In this document: positions 30,802 to 41,174 of the stretch, in pieces
Layout of the letters: each line of letters starts with the position of its first letter
How positions within the stretch are numbered: the first letter of the stretch is position 1
Source: an uncultured Alteromonadaceae bacterium
GTDB taxonomy: Bacteria; Pseudomonadota; Gammaproteobacteria; Enterobacterales; Alteromonadaceae
Assembly (NCBI GenBank): GCA_950073835.1
Contig: CATMRP010000005.1
Coordinates: 1-64,000 of the forward strand
DNA: 64,000 nt
Direction of reading: 5' to 3'
Translations under genes and position numbers: made by a program
Notes under the pieces: generated by a model
What the model saw: only the letters and a program-made list of their open reading frames with translations
Database searches by the model: none
What the model was told of the DNA's origin: nothing

Positions 30802-32823
30802 TCAGAGTTTAAACTGGTTGATGACTTCACGCAGTTCACTGGCGATTTCACTTAAGCGGGTGGCATCTGCAGCTAGCTGGCCAGCATTATCGCTGGCTTT
30901 ATCGCTAACACTACTGATGGCTACCAGTGAACGGTTAATGTCTTCTGCAACACTGGTTTGCTGCTTAGTCGCCTGAGCGATCTGGGTACTCTGCGATTGC
31001 ACAGTGCCGATGGATTCACTGATATGAAGCAGAGACGCCGCTACCTGTTGCGCTTGCTCAACACCTTGTTCTGACTTTTTCTGCCCATCCTGCATAGCAT
31101 TCCGAGTGTGCGAAGTCATGTTCTGTAAACGTTCAACCATTTTGCGGATATCATCGGTGGAATCCTGAGTGCGTGAGGCGAGTGAACGCACTTCGTCGGC
31201 CACAACCGCAAAACCACGTCCTTGTTCACCCGCCCGGGCCGCTTCGATTGCCGCGTTCAAGGCTAACAGGTTGGTTTGCTCAGCAATCCCATTAATCACA
31301 TCAATAACAGCGCCAATGTTTTGTGATTCCTGCGACAGGCCACTAACGATCTGTACCGCATCATTAATCGATTCTGCCAGTTGCTGAAGTTCGCCACGGG
31401 CGCTATTGGCCAGTTGCATCCCATCATTGGCTTGTTGTTCTGCGGTGGTTGCCGCTTCACTGGACTGCAGCGCGTTGGCCGAAATTTCCTGCACCATGGT
31501 AGCCATTTGTGTTACCGCACTGGATACTGAGTCGACCTGGCGTTGTTCTTGTCTGACTTCATTACTGGTGCTTTGCGAAAGCACCTTTAAATGTCCTGCG
31601 GCATCTGCTACGGCCTGAGTACTATGCGCAGCTTCAATCAATAATCGGTGCAGTTTATCGGTGAACAGGTTGAACTGTTCGGCCAGCTGGCCTACTTCGT
31701 CGCGACTGCTAATAGTCAGTCGTTTAGTCAGGTCGCCTTCACCAGAAGCAATATCTGCCATGGCGTCTTTCATTTGCAATATAGGGCGGGTCACGCGGGT
31801 GCTGGCTATATAGGTGATTGAAACCAGAATACCAATGATGACTAACGCCAGCACACCAGCCACCAGAATAGCATGCTGGATAGGGTCGGCAATGACACTT
31901 TGCGGGAGCATAAAACCGAGTGTCCAGTTCATTTCAGGATTGCTTAGTCTGGCGTGACGGAAGGTGGCATAATAGTCTTTCCCCTGCCAGCGCACATCAA
32001 CCGTGCCCTGATTATCAGCAGTCATGGCTGTGGCCAGTGCCGTAAAGCCGTTAGAGTCACTGAAGGCAGAATCAAAGGAAGCGAGTGGTGAGCTGATATC
32101 CAGCGTGTCACTGGTGTTGGGAAAGTACACCACATTCTGGTTATCATCTACTAAAAACGCGACCCCCTGACCCTCGTAACGAATATCGTCGAGTACCCCG
32201 GCAATAGTGCTGATAAGAATATCCACGCCGCCCACACCCAGTAAGGTGCCATTGAGGTAAACGGCTGACTGTACTACGGCTGAAATACTGCCGTCCTGTG
32301 AATCAACGGCAGGCGGCGTTACGTAAAGACCGCGATGACTGACTGCTGCTTTAAACCACGGGCGCGCCGTGGCAAAGTAACCTTTGGTGGGATCGCCAGC
32401 ATCCGCTCCTTCAGTATCCACACCCACCCGACCTTCCTCGTAAAAGTACTCGCCGGTATTAGCAGAGCCAAAGAAGGCCGATTTTATATTCTCATCAGCG
32501 CTGCTAATTTGCTGAAAAGTTTTATAAATTTTATCTGAGTCGGGTAATGACGCCGCTCCGGCTCCACGCTCATCGTGTTCGGCAAAAAAAGTTTGAATAA
32601 ACGGGTTACTTAAAAAACTACGGGCGACACCACCATAAGTTGAGAAAAACCCTTCGATGGCCTGAGCTTCTTTGTTCACGAGGCTCAGCACGTCATTTTC
32701 GATGGTGGTTCTGGCTCGTTCACTAACAAAATTCAGTAAAATAATGGCGGCAATTAACAAAACCAGTGACATTGCGCCACCGACAATCAGCATAAATTTC
32801 TGTTGCAAAGACATAGACTTCAT
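30802..32823 (-). CDS. Methyl-accepting chemotaxis protein with dCache-like periplasmic sensor
   Basis: Two TMs, HAMP, and signalling hairpin [38 protein letters not shown]. Confidence 0.95.
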   Translation of the reverse strand: MKSMSLQQKFMLIVGGAMSLVLLIAAIILLNFVSERARTTIENDVLSLVNKEAQAIEGFFSTYGGVARSFLSNPFIQTFFAEHDERGAGAASLPDSDKIYKTFQQISSADENIKSAFFGSANTGEYFYEEGRVGVDTEGADAGDPTKGYFATARPWFKAAVSHRGLYVTPPAVDSQDGSISAVVQSAVYLNGTLLGVGGVDILISTIAGVLDDIRYEGQGVAFLVDDNQNVVYFPNTSDTLDISSPLASFDSAFSDSNGFTALATAMTADNQGTVDVRWQGKDYYATFRHARLSNPEMNWTLGFMLPQSVIADPIQHAILVAGVLALVIIGILVSITYIASTRVTRPILQMKDAMADIASGEGDLTKRLTISSRDEVGQLAEQFNLFTDKLHRLLIEAAHSTQAVADAAGHLKVLSQSTSNEVRQEQRQVDSVSSAVTQMATMVQEISANALQSSEAATTAEQQANDGMQLANSARGELQQLAESINDAVQIVSGLSQESQNIGAVIDVINGIAEQTNLLALNAAIEAARAGEQGRGFAVVADEVRSLASRTQDSTDDIRKMVERLQNMTSHTRNAMQDGQKKSEQGVEQAQQVAASLLHISESIGTVQSQSTQIAQATKQQTSVAEDINRSLVAISSVSDKASDNAGQLAADATRLSEIASELREVINQFKL

Positions 32824-33245
32824 AAGCGCACTCTTATCGTTATTTTTATAGGCAACTTTGATTTTATTCTTATTATTTTTTATTTGTTATACCAGAACGG
32901 CGCGCTTTTTACAGCAGCTAAAATAATGAAAGATCATAGGAGTCTAAATAAAAAAGGCCTCTGGCAGCGACCATCTTTTATATCGCTGATGCTGTGGCAA
33001 GAGGAAGTCTCCACAATAATTGATACCAGCACCTGGCGGGGGCGTTCAGTGCATTTATTTACTAACAAACTCTCAATGCAGATTTGCCGACAAAGCCTGG
33101 CATCTGATTTGTGATAAACCGTTCAGAACTCTGTGCTCCTGGTGTCGGGCACTGAACCTGGCACACGCCATACAGCCGCTACGACACAGGAGAAAATTGC
33201 AACCCCACCTCACTTTCTGCAGGTGAATGCCCTGCCGTTATAAGG

Positions 33246-33270
33246 AACTCTTATCATTCTTATAAGAGTT
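33246..33270. other. Hairpin in long leader region upstream of TonB receptor
   Basis: AACTCTTAT CATTCTT ATAAGAGTT. Confidence 0.5.
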
Positions 33271-33306
33271 GCGCACTTCTTCTGAGCGAATAACTAAAAT
33301 ATCATA

Positions 33307-33328
33307 TAAATGATAATTGTTAGCATTT
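33307..33328. promoter_or_regulatory. Fur-box-like site (distal)
   Basis: TAAATGATAATTGTTAGCATTT resembles a degenerate Fur box. Confidence 0.5.
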
Positions 33329-33463
33329 AGATTTTATCGTTCGTATGGGCCGAAGCAGAGCTGAATAAAGGGATGCAGCTTGTTTTTGGCTTGCTTGTCT
33401 CGTTTCGATTGTCAGTAGCGTTTATTCAGTGATTTCAATTATGTCGTACAATTCTGTTGTTGC

Positions 33464-33489
33464 AAATAATAATGATTCCCATTAGCATT
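33464..33489. promoter_or_regulatory. Fur-box-like site (proximal)
   Basis: AAATAATAATGATTCCCATTAGCATT, ~115 bp upstream of the receptor start. Confidence 0.55.
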
Positions 33490-33602
33490 CGAGCGATATT
33501 TCAGTAGGGCCTGCTCCTTTTCATGGGCTGATAGCGATCACAGAGCAGGTTGGACATACATGACAATGCCCAAACGCATTAAAAACCAAGGAATTATTTT
33601 TC

Positions 33603-35840
33603 ATGTCTATGAATAAAAAGCGATTACTGTTGACCACTCTTTTCCCCATGCTGACCGTGGGAGGTGTCGCCGCGCAACAATCAGAAGAAATTGAAACGCT
33701 TGAAACCACCGTGGTTCAGGCTGCATCCGAAGAATTAAAACAAGCACCGGGTGTATCGGTTATCACGACAGAAGATATGAAACGTCGGCCGATCACAAAT
33801 GACATCGCTGAACTGGTCAGAACCATGCCAGGTGTTAACCTAACGGGTAATTCAAGTTCTGGTCAGTATGGTAACAAGCGCCAAATCGACCTGCGTGGAA
33901 TGGGGCCTGAAAACACACTGATCTTAATCGACGGCAAACCGGTTTTGTCGCGCAACTCAGTAAAAATGGGCCGTGCAGGCGAACGAGATTCTCGTGGTGA
34001 CAGTAACTGGGTGCCAGCTGAGGCCATCGAGCGCATCGAAGTTATTCGCGGCCCGGCGGCTGCTCGTTATGGTTCAGGAGCGTCCGGTGGTGTCATTAAC
34101 ATTATTACTAAAACCCCTGAAACCAGTTCAGCTACCGTTACAGTACAAACTGAAATTCCGGAAAACTCACTGGAAGGCGGCAATAAGCGCGCTATCGTAG
34201 TTCTGAGCGGCCCTCTTAGCGAACGATTCTCGCAGCGTACTGTACTGAACTATAACAAACAGGACGGTGATGAGCCTGATCTGAATCGTGATGCAACCGT
34301 AGCGGAAAGCGCAGGACGAGACGGTAGTGCCCGCGTAGCGGCTGGCCGCGAAGGGGTGGAGAATATGGATGCCCGAACCTTAATCCGCTTTGACCAAAAC
34401 GAAACTCATACCTGGGAAGCCGAGCTGGCGTATAGCCGTCAAGGCAATATCTACTCAGGTGACAATGCTTTCCAGGGCGTTGATGCGACGACCACTCAGC
34501 TATATATCGGTGAAGAAACCAACATAATGCGTCGTAAAACGGCGTCGCTAACTCACAATGGTGACTACGAATTTGGTGATTCATTCAGTTATATCCAGTG
34601 GGAAGAAACCGAAAATACCCGGTTAAGTGAGGGAGCTGCTGGTGGTGGTGATGGCGCCATTAATACCGAAACTGGCGAAATGAATACCATTATGCTTCGT
34701 AACATTACCGCTAAAAGCGAATGGAACCTGCCGCTGAAATTTGCTGGTCTGAATCAAACCATGACCCTTGGTGCTGAGTTCCGTGGTGAGCGATTAGATG
34801 ACAGTGTGAGTAATCAAACCGGTATCGCAGCGGTTGATTTAGATGAAATTGACGGCACTGTTGCCGTTGAAGACCGCCCCTCAGTGGTCACCGCCGAACT
34901 TATAGGTGTATACATTGAGGATAACATTATGGTGTCTGATGCGGTCACTGTCACGCCTGGAGTACGCTTTGATAATCACAGCGAGGCTGGAACTAATGTT
35001 TCGCCTAGTTTGAATATTGGCTACCAGGCTTCTCCAAATCTGACATTTCAGGCGGGGATAAGCCGGGCATTTAAAGCGCCGAATCTTTATCAGTTGAACG
35101 CAAACTATGTCTATACCACCCGTGGTAACGGTTGTCCGGTAGCTTACCCAAGCCAGGGCAGTGGTTGTTCCATCATTGGTAACCCCGAACTTGAACATGA
35201 AACCTCTGTCAATAAAGAGTTGGGGGTACATTATGTTGCCGAAAGCGGCATCAATGCTGGATTAACTTATTTCCACAATGATTATCGCAACAAAATTGGC
35301 ACCGGTAATCAATCACCTATGTACGTGATTGACGGTTCAAATGGCGGATATGTGCAAGTATTTCAGTGGGCTAATATTCCCAAAGCGGTTATTGAAGGTC
35401 TGGAAGCCAACTTGTTACTGCCTTTAAGCGATTCAATTGAATGGTCTACCAATGCCACGGTCATGCTTGAATCGGAAGACAAAACCACCGGTGAGCCGTT
35501 GTCAATTGTACCTGATTACACCATCAACTCTATGCTGAGCTGGCAGGTTAACGATGATCTGGAACTGGTGTTAAGCGGTCAGCATTACGGTAAAACCGTT
35601 AGTCCAACGACCAGCGTGACGTCGGGTGAAGAATTGGAAAATCCAAAAGATCGCGACCCCTATACCATCGTGAATTTTAATTCGGTTTATCAGTTTAACG
35701 ACGCACTGCAATTTACTTTCAGTGTGAAGAACTTACTGGATAAAAGCATTTTCAGGGAAGGGGTACAGGCTACTGCGGGGGCTAACACTTATAACGAGCC
35801 TGGTCGAAGCTTCTTGCTGGCTGCCAGCTACCGTTTTTAA
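33603..35840 (+). CDS. TonB-dependent receptor, FepA/PfeA-like (ferric-siderophore)
   Basis: RQIDLRGMGPENTLILIDGKPVLSRNSVKMGRAGERDSRGDSNWVPAEAIERIEVIRGPAAARYGSGASGGVINIITK; C-terminal LAASYRF. Confidence 0.95.
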   Translation: MSMNKKRLLLTTLFPMLTVGGVAAQQSEEIETLETTVVQAASEELKQAPGVSVITTEDMKRRPITNDIAELVRTMPGVNLTGNSSSGQYGNKRQIDLRGMGPENTLILIDGKPVLSRNSVKMGRAGERDSRGDSNWVPAEAIERIEVIRGPAAARYGSGASGGVINIITKTPETSSATVTVQTEIPENSLEGGNKRAIVVLSGPLSERFSQRTVLNYNKQDGDEPDLNRDATVAESAGRDGSARVAAGREGVENMDARTLIRFDQNETHTWEAELAYSRQGNIYSGDNAFQGVDATTTQLYIGEETNIMRRKTASLTHNGDYEFGDSFSYIQWEETENTRLSEGAAGGGDGAINTETGEMNTIMLRNITAKSEWNLPLKFAGLNQTMTLGAEFRGERLDDSVSNQTGIAAVDLDEIDGTVAVEDRPSVVTAELIGVYIEDNIMVSDAVTVTPGVRFDNHSEAGTNVSPSLNIGYQASPNLTFQAGISRAFKAPNLYQLNANYVYTTRGNGCPVAYPSQGSGCSIIGNPELEHETSVNKELGVHYVAESGINAGLTYFHNDYRNKIGTGNQSPMYVIDGSNGGYVQVFQWANIPKAVIEGLEANLLLPLSDSIEWSTNATVMLESEDKTTGEPLSIVPDYTINSMLSWQVNDDLELVLSGQHYGKTVSPTTSVTSGEELENPKDRDPYTIVNFNSVYQFNDALQFTFSVKNLLDKSIFREGVQATAGANTYNEPGRSFLLAASYRF

Positions 35841-35937
35841 GTAGTTGCCAATGTAACTAAGTGCATCTGTTGCAAGGGTTCGTTGCAGCGGGTGCGTTTT
35901 TGTTTATTCAGAACCTATCAATACTCGGATGTAAAGC

Positions 35938-36696
35938 ATGTTTCGGTTATACAACATTCTGTTGCTTAGTTTGCTGATAAGCCCTGTCTGGGCGCAGCAG
36001 GCGATTAATGAAGTGGATGGTCTCACTGAAAAATGGCTGGGGCTGGAGCGTCAGGAAAGACGATTACTCAATGAGTGGCAACAACAAGCGCCAACCATGC
36101 AGCAGCGGATCCAGTTGTTACAAGCAGAAAAGGCGCAGTTAGACGACATACTTGCACAAGGCAAAGCCAATCAGGGCGATGTTGAACAACAGCGTGAGGC
36201 TCTGCTGGCGTCTCAAAGTGACATGGAATCACAACAGGAAAAATTAACCCGCTCGCTGGCAACCATCACCGCACGGGTAAATAGCCTTTACAGTGCTCTG
36301 CCGGATCCGGTTCGCACTCTGTGGGATGAAGAGCAATCCCAACTCGATGATAGCACCGAAACATCAGCGAATTTACAAGTGGTGTTAGCCAAGCTTTCAG
36401 CGCTACACAGATTCAATCAGCAACTCACCGTTAATGAAACCATTATTACCGCACCAGATGAGCAGGACGTGCTGGTAAAACAGTTTTATCTGGGCGCAGG
36501 TTATGCCTGGTTCACCAACGCCAGCGGCCGCTACCAGGGAACGGGTGAAGTGATTGAGGGAGAATGGCAATGGCGCTTTGATGAGTCTTTAACAGGGGAT
36601 GAAATCGCTAAGGCCATCGCCATTTACGAGAAGCGCAAGGAACCGGGTTTTGTTGAGTTACCTGTCTCACTGTCATCAGCAACCGGAGGCCAGTAA
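35938..36696 (+). CDS. DUF3450 family protein (TonB2-system associated, coiled-coil)
   Basis: Signal peptide, coiled-coil, C-terminal GAGYAWFTNASGRYQGTGEVIEGEWQW; start of TonB2-type operon. Confidence 0.85.
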   Translation: MFRLYNILLLSLLISPVWAQQAINEVDGLTEKWLGLERQERRLLNEWQQQAPTMQQRIQLLQAEKAQLDDILAQGKANQGDVEQQREALLASQSDMESQQEKLTRSLATITARVNSLYSALPDPVRTLWDEEQSQLDDSTETSANLQVVLAKLSALHRFNQQLTVNETIITAPDEQDVLVKQFYLGAGYAWFTNASGRYQGTGEVIEGEWQWRFDESLTGDEIAKAIAIYEKRKEPGFVELPVSLSSATGGQ

Positions 36697-38018
36697 TGCG
36701 CATTCTACTGTTTATTTTACCGGTAATTTTCTGCACTGCCGTCGGTGCCGCTACACCACAGGATGTCCTGCTTAATAATATTGATCAGGCCAGGGAAAGT
36801 CTGGAAACCACCGAAAATCGCATCACTAAAGAACGCATTGCCCTGGGTGAAAAGCTCAGAAAGCTGGAGCAAGAGGTGATTGAGCTGCGCAACGAAACCG
36901 CAGTGGCTCGGCGTAAAATGGATGAACGCACTTTGAGTCTGACTCAGCTAGAGGAACGGCTAGCGAGCTGGACCGAGCAACAGGATTATCAACGCAATCT
37001 TCTCGACCGTTTTCTGCAACAAAGCGGCTACGCCTATAGCACCCTGGAAGCGAAAAGCCTGAGCGAAAAAATTGCTTTAGTGGGAGAAACGGCCACCGCA
37101 GCACAACAAACCCTGTCGCCACAATGGCAGACCCAAAAGCTGGTATTACCCGATGGCACAGTGATCCAGGCAAACACCTTAAGTGTGGGCCCGGTTACGT
37201 GGTTTATTCAACCCGAGCGTGAAATCGGCGGGCTGGCCAGTCACCAAAATGGTTTGCTGACCGCCACTTCCTTGTTTGATGGCAGCGCGTTCGAACAGCT
37301 CAATACTTTACAGCATTCACCAGCGGGCGTGTTAACTCTGGATCCAACATTAGGTCGGGCTGTTACTAAAGATAATGCCTCGGAGTCGATAATCGAACAC
37401 GTTGTGAAAGGCGGCATTTGGGTGGTGCCAATCGTGCTGTTCGCGTTTATTGCCACCGCTATCGGGTTATTCAAAATTACCCAGTTATGGCGCTTACCCA
37501 AGCAGGTTGTTATCACTTCCATGAAGCAGGTTAGCGCTCGTATCAAAGCGCATGGTGAAGCCGCCTTTAAAGGTATGCAGCAGCAATTACTGAAAATCTC
37601 ACTCACGGCGCCGACTACCAGAGAGCGGGATGACGAATTGTTTATGCAGTTACAACTCGATAAATCCAAACTGGATAAGTGGATCAACACGGTAGCGGTA
37701 ACCGCAGCAGTAGCGCCATTACTGGGCCTGTTAGGTACCGTTAGCGGTATGATCGAAACCTTCCGCATGATGACGGCTTTTGGCTCGAGCGATCCCGAAG
37801 TGATTTCCGGCGGTATAGCCAAGGCCCTGGTAACCACTGAACTTGGCCTGGTGGTGGCAATCCCGGCATTGATCCTCAACGCTATGTTGTCGCGCAAAGC
37901 GAAAGCTTATTACGACGGCCTCGAGAGCTTTGCGTTGCTGTTGAGTAACGAGCAGTCTGATGCCAGTAATGACGATAACGCACAACCTGTGTCCGCCAAA
38001 GCCGTGGGAGCGGAATGA
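36696..38018 (+). CDS. MotA/TolQ/ExbB proton channel family protein with periplasmic coiled-coil domain (TtpC-like)
   Basis: Signal peptide and long N-terminal extension; PLLGLLGTVSGMIETFRMMTAFGSSDPEVISGGIAKALVTTELGLVVAIPALI. Confidence 0.93.
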   Translation: MRILLFILPVIFCTAVGAATPQDVLLNNIDQARESLETTENRITKERIALGEKLRKLEQEVIELRNETAVARRKMDERTLSLTQLEERLASWTEQQDYQRNLLDRFLQQSGYAYSTLEAKSLSEKIALVGETATAAQQTLSPQWQTQKLVLPDGTVIQANTLSVGPVTWFIQPEREIGGLASHQNGLLTATSLFDGSAFEQLNTLQHSPAGVLTLDPTLGRAVTKDNASESIIEHVVKGGIWVVPIVLFAFIATAIGLFKITQLWRLPKQVVITSMKQVSARIKAHGEAAFKGMQQQLLKISLTAPTTRERDDELFMQLQLDKSKLDKWINTVAVTAAVAPLLGLLGTVSGMIETFRMMTAFGSSDPEVISGGIAKALVTTELGLVVAIPALILNAMLSRKAKAYYDGLESFALLLSNEQSDASNDDNAQPVSAKAVGAE

Positions 38019-38422
38019 TGCTTGAACTGGTGGTTTCAAACTGGATCTGCTGGCTGATGGTGGGGGTTGCCTGGTTTGCTTATCTGAATATCTTCACTTT
38101 ATATGTAAACCGGCACGCTCCACGGGATGAGCAAAAAGATATCGATACCAGTTTAGCCGAACAGCAAATGCTGCCGGGTATTCTGGTTAACGCTTTACCC
38201 CTGCTGGGATTATTGGGCACGATCTCCGGCTTACAGTTTAGCTTTACCAGCATGATGGCTTTTGGCGTAGACAGCCAGGCGGTTAGTGGCGGTATTGCCG
38301 ATGCATTGTTAACTACACAACTGGGTCTGGTGCTGGCAATCCCAGGCTGGCTGGCGCTGGTGTTTGTAAAAGGCGCAGTGAAAAAAGCCTGGCTTAAAGA
38401 AGGAATGCGTTATGCCCAGTAG
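38015..38422 (+). CDS. ExbB2-like MotA/TolQ/ExbB proton channel protein
   Basis: PLLGLLGTISGLQFSFTSMMAFGVDSQAVSGGIADALLTTQLGLVLAIPGW; ATGA-type overlap with preceding gene. Confidence 0.92.
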   Translation: MMLELVVSNWICWLMVGVAWFAYLNIFTLYVNRHAPRDEQKDIDTSLAEQQMLPGILVNALPLLGLLGTISGLQFSFTSMMAFGVDSQAVSGGIADALLTTQLGLVLAIPGWLALVFVKGAVKKAWLKEGMRYAQ

Positions 38423-38819
38423 ATTACAGCGTCGTTTGGAAAGCCAGAATAACCACACGATTGATATGTCACCGCTGCTGGATGTGGTGTTTATTCTGTT
38501 GATCTTCTTTATCGTGTCGACCGTGTTTGTTAAAGAAACCGGTGTGGAAGTAGAAAAACCGCAGGCGATTTCAGCCCAACAGCTCGACCAAATGGCCATA
38601 TTGTTAGCGATTACCCGTACCGGAGAAGTCGTGTATGACGGCGCGAACATCGGAGTCAGTGGCGTTCGCTCTACCGTTGAACAGCTATTGTTAAAAGATG
38701 ACCGGCCGGTGGTTGTTCAGGTCGACAAAGCGGTGCGCTCAGAGTTGCTGGTAGAGGTGATTGACGAAGCTAAGTTAGCTGGTGCTTCGGCGGTCAACAT
38801 TGCCACGCTCAAACCTTAA
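38412..38819 (+). CDS. ExbD/TolR biopolymer transport protein
   Basis: IDMSPLLDVVFILLIFFIVSTVFVKETGVEVEKP. Confidence 0.93.
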   Translation: MPSRLQRRLESQNNHTIDMSPLLDVVFILLIFFIVSTVFVKETGVEVEKPQAISAQQLDQMAILLAITRTGEVVYDGANIGVSGVRSTVEQLLLKDDRPVVVQVDKAVRSELLVEVIDEAKLAGASAVNIATLKP

Positions 38820-38841
38820 TAGTGTGACGGAGTACACAACT

Positions 38842-39462
38842 ATGCTTAATCGATTCGGCGCTTCATTTATCAGTACGTTGTTGCTGTGTGGGGCTATTGG
38901 CGTGATGTGGCTTGGCCATTATCTCAGTGCGTCAACCAGTCAGGATGTGGTGGTCCGAAAGCTGGACATTGCCATTACGCCGCCTCCGCCCCCACCGCCA
39001 CAAAGCCAGCAGGTCGAAGCTGAAACTGAACTTACCATGCAGGTAGAGGGGCAGGGCGCCCAGATGACCATGGCCGATTTGTCGGTACAGCCGGATATTC
39101 AGATGACCCGCCCTGATATGCCCAATGTGGTGGTGCAAAACAGTGAATGGGAAATGCCGGAAATCGACTGGGATGCCTATGGTCTGAGTGAACTCGATGG
39201 TAAGCCCACATTATTAACCCCGGTAAAAATTCGTTTCCCGAAAAAACTAAAGCACAAAGGCATCAAGCGCGTGGTAGTAAAGCTGGATGTGATGATAGAC
39301 GAAAAGGGCAATGTCAACTTGATTGATATTGTTGAAAACCCCTACCACGAACTCCGAAAAGAAATAGTGCGGTTTGTTAATGCCAGTAAATTTACCGCGC
39401 CATACAAGGCCAATGAAGCTGTCCGGGCCCGGTTTATCTGGCCGGTCGTTATAGAGGCGTAA
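38842..39462 (+). CDS. Energy transducer TonB (TonB2-like)
   Basis: One N-terminal TM, PPPPPPP tract, C-terminal VVKLDVMIDEKGNVNLIDIVENP; ATG at 38842 preferred over track start 38782. Confidence 0.9.
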   Translation: MLNRFGASFISTLLLCGAIGVMWLGHYLSASTSQDVVVRKLDIAITPPPPPPPQSQQVEAETELTMQVEGQGAQMTMADLSVQPDIQMTRPDMPNVVVQNSEWEMPEIDWDAYGLSELDGKPTLLTPVKIRFPKKLKHKGIKRVVVKLDVMIDEKGNVNLIDIVENPYHELRKEIVRFVNASKFTAPYKANEAVRARFIWPVVIEA

Positions 39463-39467
39463 AGAGC

Positions 39468-40853
39468 ATGAATATAATGAAAAAAGTAACCCCCCTACGT
39501 AGTCTGGTAAGTGCTTGTTGCCTCGCTGTCTCATTGTGCAGCCTGAAGGCTACTGCCGCCATCGACATAACCCTGGCCGAAACCGATTGGGACTTCGTGA
39601 TCAAAACCCAGTTTGGCGAGGGCAAGCGTGGCCGTGTGTCACGGGATGAAAGTAAATTCATTCAGACTATTCAACCGTTGCTTTCACAAGGTAAATATCA
39701 GGACGTTGCTACAGCTTTTGAACAGCTAACGATTTCCGACCCCAGCGCCAGCCTGTTGGAGCTGAAAGGGCAGGTCTTACTTAACCTCAAACGGTACGAT
39801 GAAGCCGAGCAGGCACTAAGTACAGCACTGAAAGAACTGCCGGGACTGGCGGCAGCGCACCGCAGTTTAAGCCTGGTGTATTTATTAACTGAAAAACTCG
39901 ATAAGGCCAGGGAACATCTGGTGAAAAGCGTTGAGTTGGGGGCCGCTGATGCCCAGCTGTACGGCCAGCTTGCCTATGTCAATTTGCAAACGGGTAAACC
40001 GGTGAGCGCTATCAGCGCTTATCAGAATGCTTTGATGCTGGAGCCCGAAAATGACCAATGGTACCGGGGATTACTGTTTGCACTGATAGAGAGTGAAGCG
40101 CTGGACCAGGCGCAAAAACTCCTCGACGAAATGCTGCTGGATGAGCCAGCCAATCCACAGTTGTGGTTACAACGCAGTCAGATAGCCCTCAAAAAATCCC
40201 AGCATATTAAGGCAATCAGCAGTCTCGAAAGCGCTTTAACCTTAGGGGAAGACGCGCTGACAAATCTTATTTCACTGGCCAAACTGCACATTACCGACGG
40301 CAGTGCTCGCAGAGCGACAGAAATTCTCAGCCAGAATATGGTCGCGTTTTTAACTGACGAAGGCCGTGATGGCTATCAAGCGGTAACTAGCATTGCCAGT
40401 TATCTTGCGGCCAAACAGGACTGGCAGAATCTACAACAGTTACTGCAGTCGGCGCAACAACAAACCAGGACGCTGTCCGCTGATCAACAAGCGGGTTTAA
40501 ATGTGTTTCAGGCCAAACTGGCTCTGGCACAAAATAAGCAAAAAGAGGCTACCCGTTTACTGCAGGACGTGGTTAAACAGCTTCCCAATAACGGCGAGGC
40601 GCTGATGAGCTTAGCGCAGCTCTACCGCGAAACTAAAAACACGGAGCGCGCTGCCATGTATTACCTGCGAGCTGAAGCCGTCGATGGGTATGCAGCACAG
40701 GCGATGCTGGGTCGGGCGCAATTATTCATTAATCAGCGTCAGTACAACGAGGCGCTGACCTTGCTGCGCAAAGTGTACAAAAGTAACCCGTCTCGTACGG
40801 ATCTACTCGCCAATATCCAGTCACTGGAAAACCTGCTTCGCAATACGATTTAA
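39468..40853 (+). CDS. Exported TPR-repeat protein of the TonB2-type operon
   Basis: Signal peptide and successive TPR motifs; 6 bp after tonB-like gene. Confidence 0.85.
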   Translation: MNIMKKVTPLRSLVSACCLAVSLCSLKATAAIDITLAETDWDFVIKTQFGEGKRGRVSRDESKFIQTIQPLLSQGKYQDVATAFEQLTISDPSASLLELKGQVLLNLKRYDEAEQALSTALKELPGLAAAHRSLSLVYLLTEKLDKAREHLVKSVELGAADAQLYGQLAYVNLQTGKPVSAISAYQNALMLEPENDQWYRGLLFALIESEALDQAQKLLDEMLLDEPANPQLWLQRSQIALKKSQHIKAISSLESALTLGEDALTNLISLAKLHITDGSARRATEILSQNMVAFLTDEGRDGYQAVTSIASYLAAKQDWQNLQQLLQSAQQQTRTLSADQQAGLNVFQAKLALAQNKQKEATRLLQDVVKQLPNNGEALMSLAQLYRETKNTERAAMYYLRAEAVDGYAAQAMLGRAQLFINQRQYNEALTLLRKVYKSNPSRTDLLANIQSLENLLRNTI

Positions 40854-40865
40854 GCTCAATTACAC

Positions 40866-41174
40866 GTGATCTCAAGCATGACTATTTTAACTTTATCTAC
40901 GCATCCTAAATTTCTGGTGACGCTACGAACGCTCTGTGCTGTGGTGGGCGGATATGCTGCTTCAGCCTGTCTCAGTTTGCTTTTGGCCCAATGGCTGGGG
41001 CTTACCGAACGTCCGGCCGAAGCCTTTATCAAAATGGTGTTCTTCGTTGTATTTTGTACGTTAATCATCTGGTCTTTTGCCATCAACAGCCATAGAAAAG
41101 CCTTTATTCACATGGCAGGGTTAAATGCCGTGGTATGGGCGGTTTATCTGGCAACACAAGGAGTCAGCGCATGA
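40866..41174 (+). CDS. Small membrane protein, DUF3649-like
   Basis: Three TM helices; precedes PepSY and DUF3325-like genes in a typical iron-uptake order. Confidence 0.65.
   Translation: MISSMTILTLSTHPKFLVTLRTLCAVVGGYAASACLSLLLAQWLGLTERPAEAFIKMVFFVVFCTLIIWSFAINSHRKAFIHMAGLNAVVWAVYLATQGVSA

Noticed and set aside
37241-37897. 218-aa antisense ORF over the ExbB-like gene
   Set aside because: Fully overlaps a strongly supported MotA/TolQ/ExbB CDS; codon-shadow ORF.
38977-39005. CCG/CCA-rich repeat tract
   Set aside because: Encodes the expected polyproline stretch of TonB, not an independent repeat element.
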